Below, in pieces: positions 17,501 to 25,393 of a stretch of 39,138 nucleotides of DNA (positions within the stretch are counted from its first letter, which is position 1; each line of letters begins with the position of its first letter). Origin of the DNA: a virus. A program made the position numbers and the translations under genes. The notes below the pieces were generated by a model. It searched no databases and was not told the origin of the DNA. It saw only the letters and a program-made list of their open reading frames with translations. The DNA is taken from IMG/VR virus record IMGVR_UViG_3300030118_006532, positions 1 through 39,138 of that record; one strand, written 5' to 3'.

Positions 17501-18323
17501 GTTTACAACTGCTACTCATGGTTTAGCTGTTGGAGCAACAATCAGAATTAAAAAAGAATCTTTAACATATACATGTAGTCTTGATAATCACGCTACAAAC
17601 CATTCATATCCTCGTGAGACTGATCCAATTTTCGATAATATAATTGATTCAACTGGGGGAAGTGCTGGATATGGTGGATCAATCGATGGTGATTATAGTC
17701 TTATCGTAACAGTTCTTACAGTTCCAAGCACAACTACATTTACAGTTCGTATAACAAACGCTAGTGCAGACGCACCATCTCTTGCTGAATATATTCGAGA
17801 TATTGGAAAAGGAACTTATGGATGGTTTAGAGGATTTTTTGATGGTGATCCTGCTGAGAAAAAGTTTGGTGTTTTAGGATATCTTGAAAATAGAGGTTCA
17901 GATAGAACTAAGGGAATTGAGGATGATGGATATTATTTCTACGCTTTAGATGCCACTGAAGATTCAATTGTATTAATGGCACTTGAACCTTTCTTGCGTG
18001 AAACAGATGTGAGTCCTGTTGGTGTACCATTAACACCATCTGTAAGTGAGTTTACATTGGATTCTCTTTCATCAATTTTAGTTAGTGAAGAAAATAGAAG
18101 TCCTATTCCTGATACAGGAACAATTATAGCAACTCTATTCATACCTGCCACTGGAGAAGAATTTGACCTTTCTTCCTATTTTGATTATAATAAAGAATAC
18201 CTTTCTTTTCCTTTAACAAATAAAATTGAAAGTTTATATCTCATGGCATCATGTTCTAAAAATTATGAGGCAGAAGATCCAGCTGCTTCAACTGCTGCGA
18301 GTCTTACATGGGAGGAGCAATAA
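14562..18323 (+). CDS. Large virion structural protein A (RYQPGR paralogue)
   Basis: A 1253-residue protein, one of two tandem paralogues. Shared landmarks are SLLGIPRSEVALGIFADVNT (about 60-79), TSKRFFRYQPGRVSAATFGV (138-157), VTMYKVEFSWYGAVGAMFLA (about 633-652) and KYGASYYIDGGDRGT (about 722-736). I recognise this pattern from virion structural proteins of marine T4-like phages, but no function is established to my knowledge. The region about 975-1030 has an ATHGLAVGATIRI module and a CSLDNHATNHSYPRETDP motif common in such fibres. The whole chain looks beta-rich, with no signal or membrane segment. AGGAG lies nine bases before the ATG. It is likely a baseplate-periphery or fibre component. 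Confidence 0.6.
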   Translation: MADNTNVNNNAAVVVVGRTAPVPPGQQKSEKSIPVVIANDQSTIPVAEQNKVQSEVALSLLGIPRSEVALGIFADVNTYDVNPTEWTSTPEQYGEVSAGTTTVYTGAGSTIMGWGLTHVPEESGALIEAPPDKNAVLTSKRFFRYQPGRVSAATFGVKTTTIASTGVGIGNPAIRKYGIFDNYDGYYWETRNSGEGDNFCVVRRTQSITPSNPLVFPTQQTDDYGVTNPLDPTAPRASESLPGEGTPPLPTNPPTLPDGYKNQEFGHLVIIRDSLLMTHAGVYDPSILQPESKVSISTVSDGYVLEIPNATKQITHTTYDIQTGLMVITTNGNHEFHLGKFLTLYDITMTCNVTGSPVNKVYPNRKDGYNVVGINSATQFVVNVGVSTVPTTYVSGGWAVGLSTGQYVRYTKGINESVIGGLNDDQIYKLNGITVDTSSGICTASLIQISTGSDEQVVTGLTNNTNYTNHSLVTPVPFLLPVRQNLTTLVGRGSTVTSNSHGKYSTIETNDANVDSAGTGMFPYVYEDSSGNTEGYIDTRASTNAELSTLATEVDKVNNAFHKWVNQNVHIDFWNVYEYRVPRSRFSGDRLDALTDTLRFSDAVATDKPGAIVVDSNTGETVTDTSIWDLDFTKVTMYKVEFSWYGAVGAMFLAYVPVGPGEARWVRVHHLRASNQLKIASLGNATLPITYMVYGGGNPNCLGYANNLRKETQYKTSSEHIVKYGASYYIDGGDRGTVKLFSHATDTTIDVYGSKRTFVVGTGSTEVGLTTAASTSEQPYIYANSNSGLSTTFYVGAKVITGQALDQNIRIDHVGISSNRLYLNAPLSTTSLSTITIVPDRPVSLIGLKCRDFIQSSTGQSVRNRTQVYPTRLSTGSTGQIVKVDLLKTPIFQTDHIITNNTGPVIPTLTNIGRRGKPTKVGLGLTAYIGTHIFKPALSSLTDAIKVVTNGGGTASAGDTPDIANNANGAVYDSSTGIITFTTATHGLAVGATIRIKKESLTYTCSLDNHATNHSYPRETDPIFDNIIDSTGGSAGYGGSIDGDYSLIVTVLTVPSTTTFTVRITNASADAPSLAEYIRDIGKGTYGWFRGFFDGDPAEKKFGVLGYLENRGSDRTKGIEDDGYYFYALDATEDSIVLMALEPFLRETDVSPVGVPLTPSVSEFTLDSLSSILVSEENRSPIPDTGTIIATLFIPATGEEFDLSSYFDYNKEYLSFPLTNKIESLYLMASCSKNYEAEDPAASTAASLTWEEQ

Positions 18324-18326
18324 TAT

Positions 18327-21300
18327 ATGACAAATGGTGGCAAGGATGTATTTATTGGTCATGATAAACGTCCAGTTTCTATTGTCCCAAAATCTGAACA
18401 AGTTTTAATAAACTTTAGAAATGGACAAATATTAACTGATGAATTTGGAAATCCTTTAATTGTTGAAGTTGATACTTTTTTCTTACCTGATGCGAGTGCT
18501 AAAAGATCAACATCTGTAACTTTACCATCAGAAGCTGATGGATTCACTAGAGTTGAGTATGATGCTGTTGGGATTGTAACAGCAACTTATGGTAATTCAA
18601 ATAATACAATTGTTTTACAAGCTAGTAATACTGGAGTTAATGTAGGTGATAAAGTTAGTGGTGATCATATACCTGATGGAACAATTATATCAAGAAAAAT
18701 ATCAAATACTGAATATAGATTATCAGAAAATTCAACCCTTTCTGGAAGTACAGTAACAGAATTAATAAACATTCAAAGAAGAATTATTGTACAAAAAAAA
18801 TCGGATCCTGTTCTTAAAATTAGAGAACAATTCCCAACTCAAAGTGAAGTTAGTAGTACATTACTTGGTGTTAATCGTGCGGAAACTCAATTGAGTTTAT
18901 TTTCTGATGTTTCATCATATGGACTTGATAATGATGAATTTGAATTTTTTTCAACTTCTGGAGGCACTAGTGATTCAAATTGGGAAACAAGAATTAATCA
19001 AATATATGGTGAGAGATACAGAGGAAAATTATTTGAAGAAACTCAAGAATCTGGAATTCGTATTGGAGTTTTTCCTGTAGCGTTTTCATTTCCATTTGGT
19101 CCTCGTCTTGAAAGACTAGGATTATATAATCCATCGTTTTATTTAAACTACATAAGTTTTATACAATTAGGAAATGATTTACATGAGTATTACAATGGAC
19201 CTGCTGGTGCCTCATATCCAGATTCTTGGAAGAGATCTTTTTTAAATCCTGGTGATGTTTTTGTAAATCCCAGTGGTTTTGGTGGAAATGAAGTTGAGTA
19301 TGCTGCTGGAATTATTCCCTCATTTGCTAGAATAGATACGTGGACTGAAACTTTCAGAGACATAATTGGTAAATCATTAAGAGATCCAGTCACTAATTTA
19401 GAGTTTGGTTTTGAAGATGTACAGGAATTAATTTTGCCTGGTACATCTGAAAAATTTTCAACAATATATCCAGTAGCTGGAGATTTGAGACCTGGATATA
19501 ACACCACTGATTCAATATACGCTTTACTTCAATCCAGAAGAACTTTTAGATATCAACCTGGTAGAATAAGCGGATTTACATTTGGTGTAAGAGCATCAAC
19601 AGAAAGTAAAATTGGATATATTACAGAATGGGGAATTGGAAATCCCACTGATCACTATGTTTTTAGAATAACTAAAGGAAATTTATCAATAGTTCGAAGG
19701 AGTACAGTTGCTTTAGGTTCCGTAGCTTTGGCAAGAAGTGGACTCAAACTTTCTGACCAAGTACCACAAACTTCAGGTAATAGATTTGATATAGATCCTG
19801 ATACAAATGATTTACAAATATATCAAACTATTGAAGTTCCTTCTGACAATTTTAATGGTGATCCTTTAAATGGAAATGGTCCTTCAGGTTATAATTTGGA
19901 ACCATCAAGGGTTACAATGTGGAAAATTGAATTTGGATGGTATGGTGCGATTGGTGCAAGATTTTATGCCTATATTCCAGCAGGAAATGGAGAAGCAAGA
20001 TGGGTTGTGGTTCATACATTTGTCATTGAAAACTCTCTTGGAGAACCATGTTTAGAAGATTCTTATTTTAAATTAAGATATTCAATATCTGTCTCTGATA
20101 GACAAAATATAAGAGAACCAATATTCATATACAAGTACGGTTCCTCATACTACATTGATGGTGGTGATGAAGGAACCACCACTATAAATTCTAATTTTTC
20201 AGGAGAAAAACAAGTTAGATCTCAAAATGAAGAAACATTAATGGGAATTTCATCTAAAAGTTTAATTTTTAATAGTCTTGGTCAGGGAGTAATTAATAAG
20301 AGAGCAATTTTTCCGATAAAAACATCTTTTAGCTCAGATATTTTATCCGAAATAAAAGTAAAACAATGTGATGGATGTCCAGGATTCGGTCATGTATATA
20401 CGCCAGGTTTGAAAACAGGTTCTAATGGTAAAATAGTTAGAGTATCATTTATAGGATCAGATAAAATAGTTGGAATTGATACAACATTTCATGAAACTGA
20501 TAGAGGATCAAAATTAATTGCTCCAACTTTATGGAATACATACTTAGAACCTGTTGATCCAACTGGAAATGATGATGAATTTGATTCAGCAAATATTGTG
20601 GGTTATCCTGGTACCAGAGGTTTAAAACCAACAAATTATCAAAAAACATCCAGAGAAATAGCTGGATTAGGATTTGTATATCAGGATGTGATTCAAAACT
20701 CGAATGTTGAGATAAATTTTGATGCTGAAAAAGGTGAAGAATATCCTCATGAGGTTAGATTAAGTAACCCTAATAATGCTGTTGCTTCAAGCATTGTAAA
20801 ATTAACAGGATCTAGAATTGATATTCAATTTGTTAGTCCAAATACAAAAGACTCTTTTGCTCATTTTGCAGATTATATAATTGGAGTTACTTCAATTGAA
20901 CCAGATATCGATTCAGCAACACCAACAATTTTAGATGGATGGAAAGTTGCGGGTGTAACAACCTCTATATTACCTGATAAATTTATTTTGGGTGGAACAC
21001 ATTCTCATAGATTTAGTAATATCACACCATTAGGTGTAGAAACAGGTGAAGTATACGGTGCTAGTGATCCACAGCATGACATGGTAATAGATCAACGAAT
21101 TCCTGAACTTTCAAATCCAGGTGGTGGTAGATGTGCGTTGATTACAATTACAATTGGAGATCCTCAAAAAATAGAAGGAGTAGAATATATTACATCAAAT
21201 CCATTGACTTCAGTGGCAGGACATTTTTTACAAAAAACAGGGACATTTTCTGCTTCTATCAATTTTTCTGGCGGTCAAGTTGCGGTTTCTGACACTTATG

Positions 21301-21980
21301 ATACAGGATTAAAAGTTATACTACCTGTAGATGATGAGGGTAATCCTATCATTTATGTTTCAGAACAAGAAACATATCAAGATGGAGAGGGAAATAATAT
21401 TAGTTTTATTGAAATTAGTTCAAACATCACCGTTGGAGGTATTCCTTCAACAGATATTTGCCTTCTAATAAGACCTTTAAGACTTGTTAGCTCTGTTCAT
21501 GATGTAACTAGAATTTATAATTATAATCCATATCCCCTTTACTTTGTTGCTAAGTTAGGAGATAATGCTGTAATTAATAATATTTCAGTAAAAGAAGAAA
21601 TAGGAACTTTTACAAGAACTATTTCTCCAGTATTTGCTGTAACTCCAAATGTTACTGTAGATAGATATGGTAATCTAGCTGAATCAGATGGATCACCTCC
21701 AACTAATTTTAAAGAAATTGATAGATTATCTTCTGCTCTTATTGATACTCAAAATACTCAACAATTGAGACCATCTATTTTAAAGGATGTATTTTATGTT
21801 GGTGAAAATGAATCAAAAACAATTGACATGTCCACAATTTTTGGTCCTGATCGAACAGCTATTACACCAAATTTAGTTAATACACAAGCAACTTTTTTTA
21901 CAGCAAAAACATTTAAAGATGGTAATAATCAAAATACATCAGGCACAATTGAAATGGGAATTAATTATGGAGAACAATAA
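18327..21980 (+). CDS. Large virion structural protein B (RYQPGR paralogue)
   Basis: A 1217-residue paralogue of the preceding gene product. Matching blocks are LLGVNRAETQLSLFSDVSSY, SRRTFRYQPGRISGFTFGVR (about 402-421), VTMWKIEFGWYGAIGARFYA (about 529-548) and IYKYGSSYYIDGGDEGTT (about 601-618). It differs by an N-terminal insertion (70-150) that contains a fibre module ending in NTEYRLSENSTLSGSTV, by a CDGCPGFGH stretch around 681 that could bind metal, and by a different C-terminal third. A strong GGAGGAG lies nine bases before the ATG. The stop overlaps the next ATG by one base. It is probably a structural partner of protein A in the baseplate or fibre base. The role is unproven. Confidence 0.6.
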   Translation: MTNGGKDVFIGHDKRPVSIVPKSEQVLINFRNGQILTDEFGNPLIVEVDTFFLPDASAKRSTSVTLPSEADGFTRVEYDAVGIVTATYGNSNNTIVLQASNTGVNVGDKVSGDHIPDGTIISRKISNTEYRLSENSTLSGSTVTELINIQRRIIVQKKSDPVLKIREQFPTQSEVSSTLLGVNRAETQLSLFSDVSSYGLDNDEFEFFSTSGGTSDSNWETRINQIYGERYRGKLFEETQESGIRIGVFPVAFSFPFGPRLERLGLYNPSFYLNYISFIQLGNDLHEYYNGPAGASYPDSWKRSFLNPGDVFVNPSGFGGNEVEYAAGIIPSFARIDTWTETFRDIIGKSLRDPVTNLEFGFEDVQELILPGTSEKFSTIYPVAGDLRPGYNTTDSIYALLQSRRTFRYQPGRISGFTFGVRASTESKIGYITEWGIGNPTDHYVFRITKGNLSIVRRSTVALGSVALARSGLKLSDQVPQTSGNRFDIDPDTNDLQIYQTIEVPSDNFNGDPLNGNGPSGYNLEPSRVTMWKIEFGWYGAIGARFYAYIPAGNGEARWVVVHTFVIENSLGEPCLEDSYFKLRYSISVSDRQNIREPIFIYKYGSSYYIDGGDEGTTTINSNFSGEKQVRSQNEETLMGISSKSLIFNSLGQGVINKRAIFPIKTSFSSDILSEIKVKQCDGCPGFGHVYTPGLKTGSNGKIVRVSFIGSDKIVGIDTTFHETDRGSKLIAPTLWNTYLEPVDPTGNDDEFDSANIVGYPGTRGLKPTNYQKTSREIAGLGFVYQDVIQNSNVEINFDAEKGEEYPHEVRLSNPNNAVASSIVKLTGSRIDIQFVSPNTKDSFAHFADYIIGVTSIEPDIDSATPTILDGWKVAGVTTSILPDKFILGGTHSHRFSNITPLGVETGEVYGASDPQHDMVIDQRIPELSNPGGGRCALITITIGDPQKIEGVEYITSNPLTSVAGHFLQKTGTFSASINFSGGQVAVSDTYDTGLKVILPVDDEGNPIIYVSEQETYQDGEGNNISFIEISSNITVGGIPSTDICLLIRPLRLVSSVHDVTRIYNYNPYPLYFVAKLGDNAVINNISVKEEIGTFTRTISPVFAVTPNVTVDRYGNLAESDGSPPTNFKEIDRLSSALIDTQNTQQLRPSILKDVFYVGENESKTIDMSTIFGPDRTAITPNLVNTQATFFTAKTFKDGNNQNTSGTIEMGINYGEQ

Positions 21981-24445
21981 TGTCACTTAGAAATCCCATA
22001 ATTTTTGGTTTAGAAGCACAAAGAAATTTAGCAGACATACCAAATAGTAATCTTGCATTACGATCTCTTAATCTTAATATTTTGGATTTAGATATTATTC
22101 GAGGATCAAAAAATGCAGGTGCTAATGAATTTGATTTTAGAAATTTATCTGGATTAAATGAACCAATCTTTAGAAGACTTGGGAGATATGTAGATGATTC
22201 TAAAAATTATGAACCTTTAATATCAGAAAAAGCAGGATATTCCTCTATTTTATTTGGTAATTTATCAATTAATGGTGCATTGGATGGAAACGCTGTCCGA
22301 TATCGTTATGTTGCCACAGATCCTGATACTGGAAGTAAATCAATCGCTATCGCTGATATTTCAACTTCAAGAATTAGTTCTTGGAGTTCATCAGATAATC
22401 CAGTAATATCAACATCTCCAATATCATATGGTGCACAAGTTGCTCTTAATACTGGGGGTGAATTAAGATTTGGAACACAATCTGGTACAACTGGTACTAG
22501 GTTAAGAACCACGATCATACCAGAAGCAAAGGAATTTCCCTCTGAGTTTCCCACTCATAAAATTCAAGCAACGATTGATGGACAAACTAGATTTTTATAT
22601 GCGATGAAAGGTATTCCTCTTACATTCAGAGGATATTTTAGAAGAGTAAATGCTGAAATTAGATTAAATTCACTTATTCAAGATACTCCTGCAAGTTGGA
22701 AAATATCTGGAATTGATGGTAGCGGAGTTACAAAATTTTTGAGAAGGGGTGGAACAACTACCACCATCAATTATGTGTCATCAGTTTCAAGGGAGAGGTT
22801 TATTCAATTTTATTATAATCCTGATAATATTACTTTTATTGAAATACCTAACGCACAAATTTCAGAACTACCAACTTCAAAATTTATTAGATTAACTACC
22901 TTTAACTTTCAAAATAATGATTTAAAAAATTTTCCAGATCTTACTGACATTGCTCCAAGTCTTATAAATTTAAATTTAAGTAAAAATCCATTTAATCAAT
23001 CCGATAATTCAGATGAGAGAAGAATTAATGAAACTATAATTAATAAAATACCATCTAGTATTTTATCATTAACATTAGGTGGAACTTTTGGTCGTGATAT
23101 ACCAAAAGATATTTTGGGTCGTTTTACAAATCTTACAACTTTAATTTTATCGCATGCAGGTGGAGGATCACCAAGATTTGTTTCTTCTACAAATCCAGGA
23201 GTTTGTACTTGTCCAAATGTATCAAACACAGTAACAACTTATAATATAGTTGATAATGGTTTTACTGGGTTTGATTCAGCTCCAGGAACAGATGATAATG
23301 GTGATCAGTTAGTATCTGTTAAAACTTCAACCTCAATTGTCAACTTAAAGTTGCAAGATAATGGTTTACTTCAAGATAATAGTTTTAGTATTGCTTCAGG
23401 CAATAATTCAATACAAGATATTGATATTAGTCGAACAAGATTGCCAATACCAAATTTAAATGGTAAGTCAAATTTAGTTAGCTTTAGGGGTGTATCTATA
23501 AGAAAAGAAACTCAAAATCTAAGTTTGTTTGATGGTAGTACATATAAATTCAATAATTGTAATTCATTGGAAACCTTAATTCTTCAATCAACATCTGTAA
23601 CAGGAGCATTTCCACAATTTAATAATACAAGTTTAGTTCGTATTGATTTATTAAATACCTCAATCGAGGGTGGAGAGCATAATGGGAGCACTGATTTTGT
23701 TCTTCCTGAATTAACTTTTCAAAATACATCATCATTAGAGGTATTTAGAGTAACATCTGGTAGATTTTTAAAAGATAAACCAATACATCCAAACGCATTT
23801 ACATTTACCCCTAATTTAAAAGATATATGGTGGAATAGTGGAGGTAGAACTAATGGAGAAATTAAAGACATCTTTAACCAATGCCCTGTTTTAAGTCAAC
23901 TTAGACTTTATTCAAATGCTTTTACTGGTAATTGTCCTAATTTTCAACAACAAAAAAATTCTATTAACTATGTTCATTTAGCTTTTAATAAATTATCTGG
24001 AGATATTCCAGCTTTTTCTAATTTAAGTCAATTAAATCAATTAAGACTATATAATAATAATTTTACAGGACTTAATCAATTTACCAATTTACGAAGTTTG
24101 AGATATTTTTGGTGTCATAATAATCAAATCGCAGGTCAAATACCTGATTTTAGCGAATGTCCAATCTTATATTATTTGGTTATGTATAATAATAAATTTA
24201 CAACATATAAATCTGGTTCATTTAAATCTATTACACAAATAAAGTATATTGATGTTGGTCGTAATTCGTTAACTCAAACATCAGTAAATCAAATAATTTC
24301 AGATTTATATGAAAACTATCTTTCAGCACCCCGTAGAAATGTTGTTATAAATCTCGCTGATGGAAACAACGCTGCTCCAAGTGGAGACGCTCTTGATCTT
24401 ATTACTATATTAGAATCTAATAATTGGGATATTAGGAGTAATTAA
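21980..24445 (+). CDS. Leucine-rich-repeat virion protein
   Basis: An 821-residue protein. The N-terminus (QRNLADIPNSNLALRSL, about 14-30) shares a motif with two neighbouring fibre proteins, suggesting a common way of attaching to the virion. Leucine-rich repeats begin near 285 (LTTFNFQNNDLKNFPDL, LINLNLSKNPFNQ). A second block (about 640-790) has plant-type repeats: LSQLRLYSNAFTGNCPNF, HLAFNKLSGDIPAF, LRLYNNNFTG and NNQIAGQIPDF. LRR proteins form curved binding surfaces, so a receptor-binding or adhesin role is likely. AT-biased codon use matches the neighbours. GGAG lies seven bases upstream of the start, and the start codon overlaps the upstream stop. Confidence 0.65.
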   Translation: MSLRNPIIFGLEAQRNLADIPNSNLALRSLNLNILDLDIIRGSKNAGANEFDFRNLSGLNEPIFRRLGRYVDDSKNYEPLISEKAGYSSILFGNLSINGALDGNAVRYRYVATDPDTGSKSIAIADISTSRISSWSSSDNPVISTSPISYGAQVALNTGGELRFGTQSGTTGTRLRTTIIPEAKEFPSEFPTHKIQATIDGQTRFLYAMKGIPLTFRGYFRRVNAEIRLNSLIQDTPASWKISGIDGSGVTKFLRRGGTTTTINYVSSVSRERFIQFYYNPDNITFIEIPNAQISELPTSKFIRLTTFNFQNNDLKNFPDLTDIAPSLINLNLSKNPFNQSDNSDERRINETIINKIPSSILSLTLGGTFGRDIPKDILGRFTNLTTLILSHAGGGSPRFVSSTNPGVCTCPNVSNTVTTYNIVDNGFTGFDSAPGTDDNGDQLVSVKTSTSIVNLKLQDNGLLQDNSFSIASGNNSIQDIDISRTRLPIPNLNGKSNLVSFRGVSIRKETQNLSLFDGSTYKFNNCNSLETLILQSTSVTGAFPQFNNTSLVRIDLLNTSIEGGEHNGSTDFVLPELTFQNTSSLEVFRVTSGRFLKDKPIHPNAFTFTPNLKDIWWNSGGRTNGEIKDIFNQCPVLSQLRLYSNAFTGNCPNFQQQKNSINYVHLAFNKLSGDIPAFSNLSQLNQLRLYNNNFTGLNQFTNLRSLRYFWCHNNQIAGQIPDFSECPILYYLVMYNNKFTTYKSGSFKSITQIKYIDVGRNSLTQTSVNQIISDLYENYLSAPRRNVVINLADGNNAAPSGDALDLITILESNNWDIRSN

Positions 24446-25393
24446 ATGGCAATAGCAAATCAAGGTTATCGAAGAGATTTAAATTTATTAGAAACTCCAA
24501 ATGATTTTGACGCACTTGATAATATAGGTGGTGTTGGTATTTCTTTTGATTTACAGATAATCCAAAATAATTTACGAAATATATCAACAATTGGATTTAG
24601 TACTTTAACTGATGGTTTTTTTGATTTTGGAACTTCCTCAAATTTTATTTTTACTAATGACGATCCAATTAAATTCGAATCATCAGTATCTTTTGGAGTA
24701 ACTACTTTCAATACAACTGATACTTTTTTTGTATGTAATTCAAATGGAGAAAATAAATTTAAACTTTCAACAACATCTAGCACTTCTGTCACTGGTGTAA
24801 ATACTATATCAATTACAGGAACTGCCAGCACAAATATATTTAATTTTATTAGAAGTGATGCTGTTTCACAAAATAATATTCTTAATTTAATTGATCCAAT
24901 ATCACTACAAGATGATAGTTTTAGCACAATTAATACTGTTGCAAACCCATTAATACTTAATTCTTTTGAATTTATTCAGGACAATATTGAAAATGCTGAA
25001 TTTTTTATATCTAGAAAATATAAGAAAAATGCTGACACTGAAGCAGATACTGATATTAAAGTTGAAGGTGTAATTAAAGTTGATGATCCAGTTAGTTTTA
25101 ATGATAGTGTATCTGATTTAGATGATCCTAAATCTCCAGGAGTTTTTATTAATAGCACCCGTGCGTTTTCAAGTGATAACAATCCTTGGGAAGAACTAGG
25201 AAGTGCTGACGGAACTGGAACTTTATCTACAGATAGTCTTGAAGTCTCGGTAGCAGAACTAACTCTTGTGAATAGCATATCAATCGGAGGAACATCTACG
25301 AATGCAGAAACTTCATCAAATGTTACTTCTTTTACACATAAATTCCCAGTTATAATTAATGGTGAAACATATTCTTTATTATTAAAAGAATAA
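24446..25393 (+). CDS. Short fibre protein with shared N-terminal motif
   Basis: A 315-residue protein. The N-terminus YRRDLNLLETPNDFDALDNI (8-27) aligns with the NLAD..N...AL motif of the LRR protein upstream and the PA14 protein downstream. The rest is Ser/Thr/Asn-rich beta sequence with short repeats (ISTIGFSTLTDG, VTTFNTTDTFF). It ends FTHKFPVIINGETYSLLLKE, a C-terminus common in small tail-fibre proteins. AGGAG precedes the start. Its stop codon directly abuts the stop of the convergent gene, with no bases between. It is probably a fibre or fibre connector; no enzymatic motif is seen. Confidence 0.55.
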   Translation: MAIANQGYRRDLNLLETPNDFDALDNIGGVGISFDLQIIQNNLRNISTIGFSTLTDGFFDFGTSSNFIFTNDDPIKFESSVSFGVTTFNTTDTFFVCNSNGENKFKLSTTSSTSVTGVNTISITGTASTNIFNFIRSDAVSQNNILNLIDPISLQDDSFSTINTVANPLILNSFEFIQDNIENAEFFISRKYKKNADTEADTDIKVEGVIKVDDPVSFNDSVSDLDDPKSPGVFINSTRAFSSDNNPWEELGSADGTGTLSTDSLEVSVAELTLVNSISIGGTSTNAETSSNVTSFTHKFPVIINGETYSLLLKE

